Source of the DNA: Thiobacillaceae bacterium
Lineage (GTDB): Bacteria; Pseudomonadota; Gammaproteobacteria; Burkholderiales; Thiobacillaceae
Assembly (NCBI GenBank): GCA_024643305.1
Contig: JAHENE010000091.1
Span: 1 to 7,832 of the forward strand
Reading direction: 5' to 3'
DNA length: 7,832 nucleotides
In this document: piece after piece, positions 1-5,320 of the stretch
Numbering within the stretch: the first letter of the stretch is position 1
How the letters are laid out: each line of letters starts with the position of its first letter
Translations under genes and position numbers: made by a program
Notes under the pieces: generated by a model
Database searches by the model: none
The model's input: only the letters and a program-made list of their open reading frames with translations
What the model was told of the DNA's origin: nothing

Positions 1-114
1 CTGCCTATGGGGCGCAAGCTGGTCACCATCAAGACCGATGTCGATCTCGCCTTCGAGCCAGAAGTCCTCACTAAACAGCCAGCGGACAGGGAAATGCTGC
101 TGGTCTTTTATTAA
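1..114 (+). CDS. polA: DNA polymerase I, end of the 5'-nuclease domain (partial, ends at an in-frame TAA)
   Basis: Frame 1 is open from the left edge and translates to 37 residues before TAA at 112-114. The peptide (LPMGRKLVTIKTDVDL and onward) matches the C-terminal end of the PolA 5'-3' exonuclease (FEN-type) domain, where E. coli PolA reads LPLSRQLVTIKTDVEL. About 250 upstream residues, including the metal-binding nuclease core, would lie outside the window. Homology continues without a gap across the stop: the codons after it (DFRTWLREL) align with the E. coli EFKRW segment at exactly the expected spacing. A nonsense substitution at one variable position therefore fits better than a frameshift. 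If the stop is real, this reading frame makes a free 5'-nuclease domain ending just before the interdomain linker. Identity is clear from alignment recall; the status of the stop is unresolved. Confidence 0.75.
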   Translation: MPMGRKLVTIKTDVDLAFEPEVLTKQPADREMLLVFY

Positions 115-2034
115 ACACAGGATTTCCGAACCTGGCTGCGCGAACTGAGAAGCACCGAGTCAGGGCGGGAAGCGGCTGACACTTCGTCGAACGCTGAGCA
201 GACTGTCAAAACCCCAAGCGCAGACCACCGCTCCAACTACGTCTGCATCCAGACAGATGCACAACTCGACGCCTGGTTGAAAAAAGTCAGCCAGGCCGAG
301 CGCGTCGCCTTCGATACCGAAACCACTGCGCTCGACTCGATGACGGCGGAACTGGTCGGCATGTCCTTTTCCGTGAGCGAGGGCGAGGCCGCCTACCTGC
401 CCCTGGCGCACCGCTATCCCGGCGCGCCCGACCAGTTGAACCGCGAAGCGACATTCGCGAAGCTCAAACCCTGGCTGGAGAGTGAGCGCCCGCAAAAAAT
501 TGGACAGAACCTCAAATTCGACCGCCATGTGCTGGCCAATCACGGCATCCGCCTGAGAGGCATCGCGCACGACACCCTGCTCGAATCCTATGTGGCCGAA
601 TCGCACATGCCGCATGATCTGGATAGTCTGGCCGCGCGCTTTACCGATCTTTCTGTCATCACCTACCACGATGTCGCCGGCAAAGGCGCCAAGCAGATCT
701 GCTTTGACCAGGTAGACCTCGATACCGCCACCCAGTACGCCGCCGAGGACGCCGATGTGACCTTGCGCGTGCACGACGCGTTGTATCCGCAGATTGACCA
801 GACGCCGGGCTTGAAGTCGGTTTATGAAAACATCGAACTGCCGGTTGCCGACATTCTGTTCCGCATGGAGCGCAATGGTGTTCTGCTTGATCGCGATAAG
901 CTTGCCATCCAGGGCCGCGAATTGGGTGAATCCATGCTGAAGCTGGAGAATCAGGCTTTTCAACTGGCGGGGCACCCTTTCAACCTGAATTCGCCCAAGC
1001 AGATTCAGGAAATTTTTTTCACTGAAATGAAGCTGCCGGTGATCAAGAAAACCCCCAGCGGCCAGCCTTCCACCGATGAAGAGGTGCTGGAGACTCTTGC
1101 AGCCGATTACCCCCTGCCGAAAACGCTGCTGGAATATCGCGGTCTCGCCAAGCTCAAGTCTACCTACGCCGACAAGTTGCCCCAGATGATCAATCGCAGC
1201 ACGGGCCGGGTGCACACCAGTTATTCGCAGGCTACCGCGGTAACGGGCCGGTTATCGAGTTCCGACCCAAATTTGCAGAACATCCCCGTGCGCACGGCCG
1301 AAGGCCGCCGCATCCGCGAAGCCTTCATCGCGCCGCCGGGGTCGGTGATCGTTTCAGCGGATTATTCGCAGATTGAATTGCGCATCATGGCGCACCTGTC
1401 TGGTGATGAGGGTTTGCTGAAAGCCTTTGCCGAAGATCGCGACATTCACACCGCAACGGCATCAGAAGTTTTCGGCGTGGCACTGGATGAAGTCAGTTCA
1501 GATCAGCGGCGCATGGCCAAGGTCATCAACTTTGGATTGATTTACGGCATGTCGGCATTCGGGCTCGCCAGCCAGCTCAACCTTGAACGCAGCGCGGCGC
1601 AGGCCTATATCGACCGCTATTTCGCACGTTATCCCGGCGTGGCTGATTACATGCAGCGCACGCGCGAACAGGCGCGATCACAGGGGTTTGTCGAAACCGT
1701 CTTCGGGCGGCGCTTGTATCTTCCCGAGATCAACTCCAAAAATCCCGCCCGCCGCCAAGGCGCAGAACGTGCGGCTATTAACGCGCCTATGCAGGGCACG
1801 GCGGCCGATCTCATCAAGCTGTCCATGATCGCAGTGCAGGATTGGCTTGATACCGAAAGGCTGGGCAGCAAAATGATCATGCAAGTACATGATGAACTGG
1901 TGCTCGAGGTGCCCGAGAGTGAACAGACCGAAGTGCGCAAGCGCCTGCCTGAACTGATGGCGAGCGTTGCGCAATTGAAGGTGGCGCTCAAGGCCGAGGT
2001 GGGAGTGGGGCCAAACTGGGAAGCGGCGCACTAA
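115..2034 (+). CDS. polA: DNA polymerase I, Klenow-type body (3'-5' exonuclease plus polymerase)
   Basis: This is the proofreading and polymerising part of PolA, which fills gaps after Okazaki primer removal and excision repair. The 3'-5' exonuclease residues are all present: FDTET with Asp at 313 and Glu at 319, LKFDR with Asp at 520, and YAAED with Tyr at 736 and Asp at 748. Polymerase motif A (SADYSQIELR, Asp at 1360), motif B (RRMAKVINFGLIYGM) and motif C (QVHDELVLEV, His 1888, Asp 1891) are intact, so it reads as an active proofreading family A enzyme. It ends in GPNWEAAH then TAA, as the family does. The start is unresolved. After the stop at 112-114 the only common start codon before the exonuclease domain is TTG 277; it has no Shine-Dalgarno and would discard conserved residues YVCIQTDAQLDAW just upstream. 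In-frame CTG codons at 136 and 145 are the other options. The simplest reading is one continuous polA with a nonsense codon or base error. Well-conserved motifs argue against long-standing decay. Confidence 0.9.
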   Translation, partial: TQDFRTWLRELRSTESGREAADTSSNAEQTVKTPSADHRSNYVCIQTDAQLDAWLKKVSQAERVAFDTETTALDSMTAELVGMSFSVSEGEAAYLPLAHRYPGAPDQLNREATFAKLKPWLESERPQKIGQNLKFDRHVLANHGIRLRGIAHDTLLESYVAESHMPHDLDSLAARFTDLSVITYHDVAGKGAKQICFDQVDLDTATQYAAEDADVTLRVHDALYPQIDQTPGLKSVYENIELPVADILFRMERNGVLLDRDKLAIQGRELGESMLKLENQAFQLAGHPFNLNSPKQIQEIFFTEMKLPVIKKTPSGQPSTDEEVLETLAADYPLPKTLLEYRGLAKLKSTYADKLPQMINRSTGRVHTSYSQATAVTGRLSSSDPNLQNIPVRTAEGRRIREAFIAPPGSVIVSADYSQIELRIMAHLSGDEGLLKAFAEDRDIHTATASEVFGVALDEVSSDQRRMAKVINFGLIYGMSAFGLASQLNLERSAAQAYIDRYFARYPGVADYMQRTREQARSQGFVETVFGRRLYLPEINSKNPARRQGAERAAINAPMQGTAADLIKLSMIAVQDWLDTERLGSKMIMQVHDELVLEVPESEQTEVRKRLPELMASVAQLKVALKAEVGVGPNWEAAH

Positions 2035-2067
2035 CTCCGCCTCCCAATCAAGCGCTCACTTTGTGGT

Positions 2068-2102
2068 TATGTTCGCGCACTCGTCGGCATAGAGCGAACA
2101 TA
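2068..2102. repeat. 9-bp perfect inverted repeat, possible stem-loop
   Basis: TATGTTCGC (2068-2076) is perfectly complementary to GCGAACATA (2094-2102) across a 17-base loop. It lies 33 bases after the polA stop and before the terminator, so in the polA transcript it would form a hairpin in the 3' untranslated region. No U-run follows on either strand, so it is not itself a classical terminator. It could be an operator-like site or an mRNA-stabilising stem; nothing seen here separates these. The rest of 2035-2135 holds no recognisable gene. Confidence 0.45.
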
Positions 2103-2135
2103 TTGATTCGGATTCGGATAAATCTGGATGCAATA

Positions 2136-2161
2136 AAAACGGGGACCGAAGTCCCCGTTTT
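2136..2161. terminator. Bidirectional intrinsic terminator between polA and the ompA-like gene
   Basis: The stem ACGGGGAC / GTCCCCGT is extended by an A-run on the left and a T-run on the right, giving 11 continuous pairs around a four-base loop. On the + strand it ends in TTTT, serving polA. On the - strand the loop reads TTCG closed by C-G, the exceptionally stable cUUCGg tetraloop, and is followed by TTTTTATT. It therefore looks best suited to ending the leftward ompA-like transcript, whose stop codon is 20 bases away. The placement between two convergent genes fits a shared terminator. Confidence 0.9.
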
Positions 2162-2181
2162 GCCGTGCGAGCAGCCCCTGC

Positions 2182-3339
2182 TTACTGTTGCGGGATCAGT
2201 TCAACGCGGCGATTCTTGAAGCGGCCTTCCTCGGTATTGTTGTCAGCGATAGGTTGTGACTCGCCATAACCGACTGGCTTTAACCGGGTGGCATCGACAC
2301 CCTTGCTGATCAGATAGTCGCATACGGATTGTGCGCGGCGCTGTGACAGCTTTTGGTTGTAGGCGTCGGTATTGTTGGAATCGGTGTGGCCTGCAACCTC
2401 GACTTTCACATTGCCCCACTCCTTGAGCGTTTGTGCCACTTGATCCAGTACGCTGATTGCAGCCGGCAGCAACGTAGCCTTGTCATTGGCGAAATTGACA
2501 CCTTCAAGAACCAGCTTTTTCGGTGCGGGTGCGGGTTCCGGTGCTGGCGTCGGCGCGGGCGCAGCCATGGGTGCTGGGGCAGCTATGGGTTCGGGCACAG
2601 TCGCAGGGGGAGGAGGGGGTGGGCAGCCATCCGCTGTTTTTGCATAGACTGTGGGGCACTTGTCCTTGTCGTCCGTCAAGCCATCGCCATCAGAATCCAG
2701 AGGGCAACCCTTGGCATCCACCTTGACGCCTGCCGGAGTGCCGGGGCACAGGTCATTGCGGTCGGCAACGCCGTCACCATCTGTATCGGCAGGTGCTCCG
2801 ACACCCCAAGAATATCCTACGAGGGCCTGGATATTGTTCAAGGCGGAGCCGGGCAAAGTGCTATTGCCGAAGGATTGGTCGGTGCGAATCTCCCATCGGA
2901 GGGCATCGTTCGTGCCAACTTCCCAAGCTTGACCAATCCCTAAGGACATTAAGGGGCGGGTAAAATCGGGGCCATAATCAGTATTGACATTGATTGCCCC
3001 CAAGCCGCCAGACAGGAACCAGTTGTACCTCGACTGTTTGGAGAACAGCCATTCCACGCCACCGCGCAACGTCGTAATTGCGCCATCACCGACTCCGGGG
3101 CGATTGCCGTCGATATCGGCATAGGTCAGGTCGCTAAAGAAATTTGTGGAAGTGCCCAGACGCTGGGCATAGCGGAGTCCAATCGTGGGGTTGAATACGT
3201 CACCCTTTTCGTAAGTCATCTCACCATCTACCAAGCTTCCACCCAGCAACAGTCCCAACTCCTTTTCGGGTACGTTGGCAGCCTGAATGCTACTGGCAAA
3301 AAGGCTTGCCAGTCCCAAGGTGATTAATTGTTTTTTCAT
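2182..3339 (-). CDS. OmpA/OprF-like outer-membrane protein with thrombospondin-type-3 repeats
   Basis: 385 residues from ATG 3339, preceded by GGAG and AGGAA; a longer reading from TTG 3354 would put basic residues ahead of the signal peptide and is less likely. Residues 1-20 form a Sec signal peptide (MKKQLITLGLASLF core, probable cleavage after SIQA). Residues about 21-182 alternate like an eight-stranded beta-barrel. Residues about 185-239 carry DTDGDGVADRNDLCP and DSDGDGLTDDKDKCP, Asp-rich TSP3-type calcium-binding repeats with four Cys. A Pro/Ala linker (about 240-275) follows, then an OmpA C-terminal domain (276-385) with AGHTD and LSQRRAQSV. Asp320 and Arg335 match the diaminopimelate-binding Asp and Arg of E. 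coli OmpA. Expected role: anchoring the outer membrane to peptidoglycan, possibly as a slow porin. A TAAAAT box at 3372-3377 on this strand is -10-like, but no good -35 was seen. The domain order resembles Pseudomonas OprF, so no firm symbol is given. Confidence 0.93.
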   Translation of the reverse strand: MKKQLITLGLASLFASSIQAANVPEKELGLLLGGSLVDGEMTYEKGDVFNPTIGLRYAQRLGTSTNFFSDLTYADIDGNRPGVGDGAITTLRGGVEWLFSKQSRYNWFLSGGLGAINVNTDYGPDFTRPLMSLGIGQAWEVGTNDALRWEIRTDQSFGNSTLPGSALNNIQALVGYSWGVGAPADTDGDGVADRNDLCPGTPAGVKVDAKGCPLDSDGDGLTDDKDKCPTVYAKTADGCPPPPPPATVPEPIAAPAPMAAPAPTPAPEPAPAPKKLVLEGVNFANDKATLLPAAISVLDQVAQTLKEWGNVKVEVAGHTDSNNTDAYNQKLSQRRAQSVCDYLISKGVDATRLKPVGYGESQPIADNNTEEGRFKNRRVELIPQQ

Positions 3340-3433
3340 TTTCCTGCTCCGCAATATGCATACATGGCCTGATTTTAGGCTAACCGGACAGGGTTGCTGC
3401 CCTAAAAAGACTTAAGGAGCGAATGAAACTTTT

Positions 3434-3461
3434 CCGTGCGTTGCATCTGCACAACGCACGG
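3434..3461 (-). terminator. Strong stem-loop after mscL, terminator-like but without a U-run
   Basis: CCGTGCGTTG (3434-3443) pairs perfectly over 10 bp with CAACGCACGG (3452-3461) around an 8-base loop. Reading leftward it begins 11 bases after the mscL stop codon and sits upstream of the ompA-like gene. The bases that follow on that strand are AAAAGTTTC rather than a U-tract, so intrinsic termination would be weak. It may instead protect the mscL mRNA end, attenuate readthrough into the ompA-like gene, or lie in a 5' leader. The rest of the 133-base spacer 3340-3472 shows no gene. Confidence 0.5.
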
Positions 3462-3472
3462 GGGCGGCATTG

Positions 3473-3895
3473 TTAATTTTTCAGGCTGTCGCGAATTTCT
3501 CTCAGGAGTTGAATGTCTTCCGGTGTGGCCGCAGGCGCAGGCGGCGGGGCTTCCTTCTTCAAGCGGTTGATTTGCTTGACCATGAAAAAGATAACCATCG
3601 CCAGGATCAGGAAGTTGAGCAGGATGGTGAGGAAGTTACCATAGGCAAAGACCGGCACCCCGGCTTTCTTCACTTCTGCCAGTGTCATGCCGATGCCGGG
3701 CGGAACTTCCCTGAGGGCAAAGAACAGGTTGCTGAAATCAAAGCCGCCAGATATTGCACCAATGATGGGCATGACCAGATCCTCGACGATGGACGAAACG
3801 ATCTTGCCGAATGCGGCGCCAACGATGACGCCGATGGCGAGATCGACTGCGTTGCCTTTGACGGCGAATTCCTTGAATTCGGATATAAAGCTCAT
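3473..3895 (-). CDS. mscL: Large-conductance mechanosensitive channel MscL
   Basis: 140 residues, against 136 in E. coli. MscL is an inner-membrane homopentamer that opens under high membrane tension to release solutes during osmotic downshock. The start is ATG 3895, preceded by a near-perfect AGGAGG four bases upstream; the frame stays open to 3943 but that extension has no homology. The N-terminus [15 protein letters not shown] is the amphipathic helix. TM1 (about 15-45) contains [16 protein letters not shown] with Leu19, Gly22, Gly26 and Gly30 of the hydrophobic gate at the same numbering as E. coli. TM2 spans about 85-108 and is followed by a charged INRLKK segment. A Pro/Ala stretch and the C-terminal helix [13 protein letters not shown] complete it. 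The periplasmic loop ([15 protein letters not shown]) differs most from E. coli. It is transcribed leftward, divergent from dusB, and followed by a stem-loop before the ompA-like gene. Confidence 0.96.
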   Translation of the reverse strand: MSFISEFKEFAVKGNAVDLAIGVIVGAAFGKIVSSIVEDLVMPIIGAISGGFDFSNLFFALREVPPGIGMTLAEVKKAGVPVFAYGNFLTILLNFLILAMVIFFMVKQINRLKKEAPPPAPAATPEDIQLLREIRDSLKN

Positions 3896-3939
3896 GAACC
3901 CTCCTGAATTGATGTTGGTTATTGATGAAGAGTTTTTTA

Positions 3940-3983
3940 GCATAAAAAATAAGTTTTAAGATGCATGGGTTGCATAAAAAATA
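3940..3983. repeat. Pair of 12-bp direct repeats with A-tracts, about three helical turns apart
   Basis: GCATAAAAAATA occurs at 3940-3951 and again, identically, at 3972-3983, a 32-bp period. Each copy contains a run of six A. Such phased A-tracts bend DNA and can act as UP elements or as sites for nucleoid proteins. They lie in the AT-rich divergent spacer between mscL and dusB. A regulatory role is inferred; no protein is identified. Confidence 0.6.
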
Positions 3984-4007
3984 CGCAATCTGTTTTCCAT
4001 GATTGCG
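3984..4007. repeat. 7-bp inverted repeat in the dusB upstream region
   Basis: CGCAATC (3984-3990) is perfectly inverted as GATTGCG (4001-4007) around a 10-base T-rich centre. It overlaps the candidate -35 region of dusB, which is a usual place for an operator. It shows only a partial match to the loose Fis consensus. It could equally be a chance palindrome. Confidence 0.35.
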
Positions 4008-4023
4008 CTTCAAGGGGTAAAAT
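3994..4023 (+). promoter_or_regulatory. Candidate promoter of the dusB-fis-purH-purD operon
   Basis: TTTCCA (3994-3999, four of six matches to the -35 consensus) and TAAAAT (4018-4023, five of six to the -10) are 18 bp apart. Transcription would begin near 4030, inside a C-rich stretch (GCTCCCCCT) directly before the dusB ATG, leaving a leader of only a few bases. A G+C-rich discriminator and C start are known for the stringently controlled E. coli dusB-fis promoter. The A-tract at 3976-3981 would fall near -50, an UP-element position. This is a by-eye call with a weak -35. Confidence 0.35.
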
Positions 4024-4033
4024 TGCTCCCCCT

Positions 4034-5053
4034 ATGCGTATCGGCCCCTACCTTCTCAAGAACAATCTGATTGTCGCGCCCATGGCGGGCGTGACGGATC
4101 GTCCGTTCCGCCAGCTATGCAAACAGCTGGGCGCAGGCATGGCCGTGTCCGAGATGGTGACCTCCAACTCATTGCTTTATGGCAGCAGCAAGACCCAGCG
4201 GCGCGCCAACCATGAAGGCGAAGTCGAGCCCAAGTCCGTGCAGATCGCCGGCGCCGATCCGGCTATGATGGCTGAGGCCGCACGCCACAATGTGGATCGC
4301 GGTGCGCAGATCATTGATATCAACATGGGCTGCCCGGCCAAGAAAGTTTGTAACGTCATGGCAGGCTCGGCCTTGTTGCAGAATGAGGCACTGGTTGAAC
4401 AGATACTCAATGCCGTGGTGAAGGCAGTGCCCGAAGTGCCGGTGACGTTGAAAATTCGCACCGGCTGGGACAAGTCCCATCGCAACGCGCTCAATGTACT
4501 GAAGATTGCCGAAGGTGCCGGCATCCAGGCACTGGCCATTCATGGCCGTACCCGCGCTTGCGGTTATACGGGCAATGCAGAATATGACACCATTGCCGCG
4601 GTCAAATCCGAAGCAAATATCCCCATTATTGCCAACGGCGATATCTCCACCCCGGAGAAAGCGAAATTTGTGCTTGAATACAGTAAAGCTGACGCCGTGA
4701 TGATTGGACGCGCTGCTCAGGGCAGGCCATGGATTTTCCGGGAGATCGACCACTACCTGAAAACCGGCCGCCATTTGCCGCCGCCCGAGGTGGGCGAGAT
4801 TCATCAGGTATTGAATGCGCATCTGGAAGACTTGTATGCGTTTTATGGCGAACAGACCGGGCTGCGTGTCGCGCGCAAGCATATTTCCTGGTACACCAAG
4901 GGGTTGGTTAATGCCAGCAGCTTCCGCCACCACATGAATCACCTGGAAACCGTAAGAGAACAACTGGAAAGCGTGGATGAGTTCTTTTCGCAGGCCGCCC
5001 GCGCCAGCAACTATTTGCAATACGAAACCGAGCCGGTAGAACTGGCCGCTTAG
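4034..5053 (+). CDS. dusB: tRNA-dihydrouridine synthase B
   Basis: 339 residues. An FMN enzyme that reduces specific uridines in the tRNA D-loop with NAD(P)H; the E. coli DusB target is U17. The start ATG 4034 gives MRIGPYLLKNNLIVAPMAGVTDR, the usual family N-terminus; the frame is open from ATG 3965 but those 23 residues have no family counterpart and precede the candidate promoter. TIM-barrel signatures occur in order: APMAGVTDRPFRQL (FMN phosphate and N-terminal site), SEMVTSNSLLYG, INMGCPAKK with the catalytic acid Cys100, VTLKIRTGW with Lys140, AIHGRTR with His170, IIANGDI (200-205) and MIGRAAQGRPW (223-233). The C-terminal helical tRNA-binding part contains RVARKHISWYTKG. There is no good Shine-Dalgarno: the nearest AGGGG ends 16 bases before the ATG. 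It is the first gene of a tight cluster and ends 10 bases before fis, the arrangement in which Fis is co-transcribed in proteobacteria. Confidence 0.96.
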   Translation: MRIGPYLLKNNLIVAPMAGVTDRPFRQLCKQLGAGMAVSEMVTSNSLLYGSSKTQRRANHEGEVEPKSVQIAGADPAMMAEAARHNVDRGAQIIDINMGCPAKKVCNVMAGSALLQNEALVEQILNAVVKAVPEVPVTLKIRTGWDKSHRNALNVLKIAEGAGIQALAIHGRTRACGYTGNAEYDTIAAVKSEANIPIIANGDISTPEKAKFVLEYSKADAVMIGRAAQGRPWIFREIDHYLKTGRHLPPPEVGEIHQVLNAHLEDLYAFYGEQTGLRVARKHISWYTKGLVNASSFRHHMNHLETVREQLESVDEFFSQAARASNYLQYETEPVELAA

Positions 5054-5066
5054 GGAGAGAGTTTTG
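5054..5066 (+). promoter_or_regulatory. Ribosome binding site and TTG start of fis
   Basis: GGAG (5054-5057) directly follows the dusB stop codon and is six bases before TTG 5064. No ATG or GTG lies in frame before the conserved Fis core, so the TTG is the best start. The close spacing suggests coupling of fis translation to dusB. Confidence 0.75.
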
Positions 5067-5303
5067 ATTGAGGAAAGCGAACTTGCGGCTTGTGTGCGCA
5101 AGGCATTGAACCGCTATTTCAAGGATCTTGACGGGGAAGAGCCCTGTTGCATCTATGAGATGGTGGTCCAGGCCACAGAAAAACCACTGCTGACCTACAT
5201 CATGGATCGCGCCGAGGGCAACCAGACCCGCGCTTCGGAAATGCTGGGCATCAATCGCAATACTTTGCGCAAGAAGCTCAAGCAGCACGGCTTGTCAGAT
5301 TAA
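5064..5303 (+). CDS. fis: DNA-binding protein Fis (short form)
   Basis: 79 residues, against 98 in E. coli. Fis is a homodimeric nucleoid protein that bends DNA and activates or represses growth-phase genes, including rRNA promoters. The dimer core ([14 protein letters not shown], then [18 protein letters not shown]) is followed by a C-terminal helix-turn-helix, [20 protein letters not shown]. Residues Arg65, Thr67, Arg69, Lys70 and Lys71 line up with the DNA-contacting E. coli Arg85, Thr87, Arg89, Lys90 and Lys91, an offset of 20. The missing residues are the N-terminal beta-hairpin arms, which E. coli Fis needs to activate Hin/Gin-type invertases but not for DNA binding; short Fis proteins are usual in Betaproteobacteria. 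The TTG start probably limits yield. It is encoded 10 bp after dusB and 17 bp before purH. Confidence 0.94.
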   Translation: MIEESELAACVRKALNRYFKDLDGEEPCCIYEMVVQATEKPLLTYIMDRAEGNQTRASEMLGINRNTLRKKLKQHGLSD

Positions 5304-5320
5304 ATATTTTTTCCATAAAC

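Noticed and set aside
112..114. Stop-codon reassignment or selenocysteine/pyrrolysine-type recoding at the polA TAA
   Set aside because: polA, fis, mscL and the ompA-like gene all end in TAA in this window, and TAA is not the codon used for selenocysteine or pyrrolysine.
277..279. TTG 277 as the true start of a short DNA polymerase
   Set aside because: It has no Shine-Dalgarno and cuts off conserved PolA sequence (238-276) that belongs to the exonuclease domain.
160..1215. Long open frame on the - strand (351 codons) opposite polA
   Set aside because: Antisense shadow of a GC-rich conserved gene; the translation has no recognisable domain, and the + strand carries the intact PolA motifs.
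3965..4033. Upstream ATG 3965 as the dusB start
   Set aside because: The 23 extra residues have no DusB counterpart and come from AT-rich spacer holding repeats and the candidate promoter; MRIGPY at 4034 is the family start.
4013..4033. AGGGG / CCCCT pairing just before the dusB ATG as a translation-control hairpin
   Set aside because: Only five pairs, and if transcription starts near 4030 the left arm would not be in the RNA.
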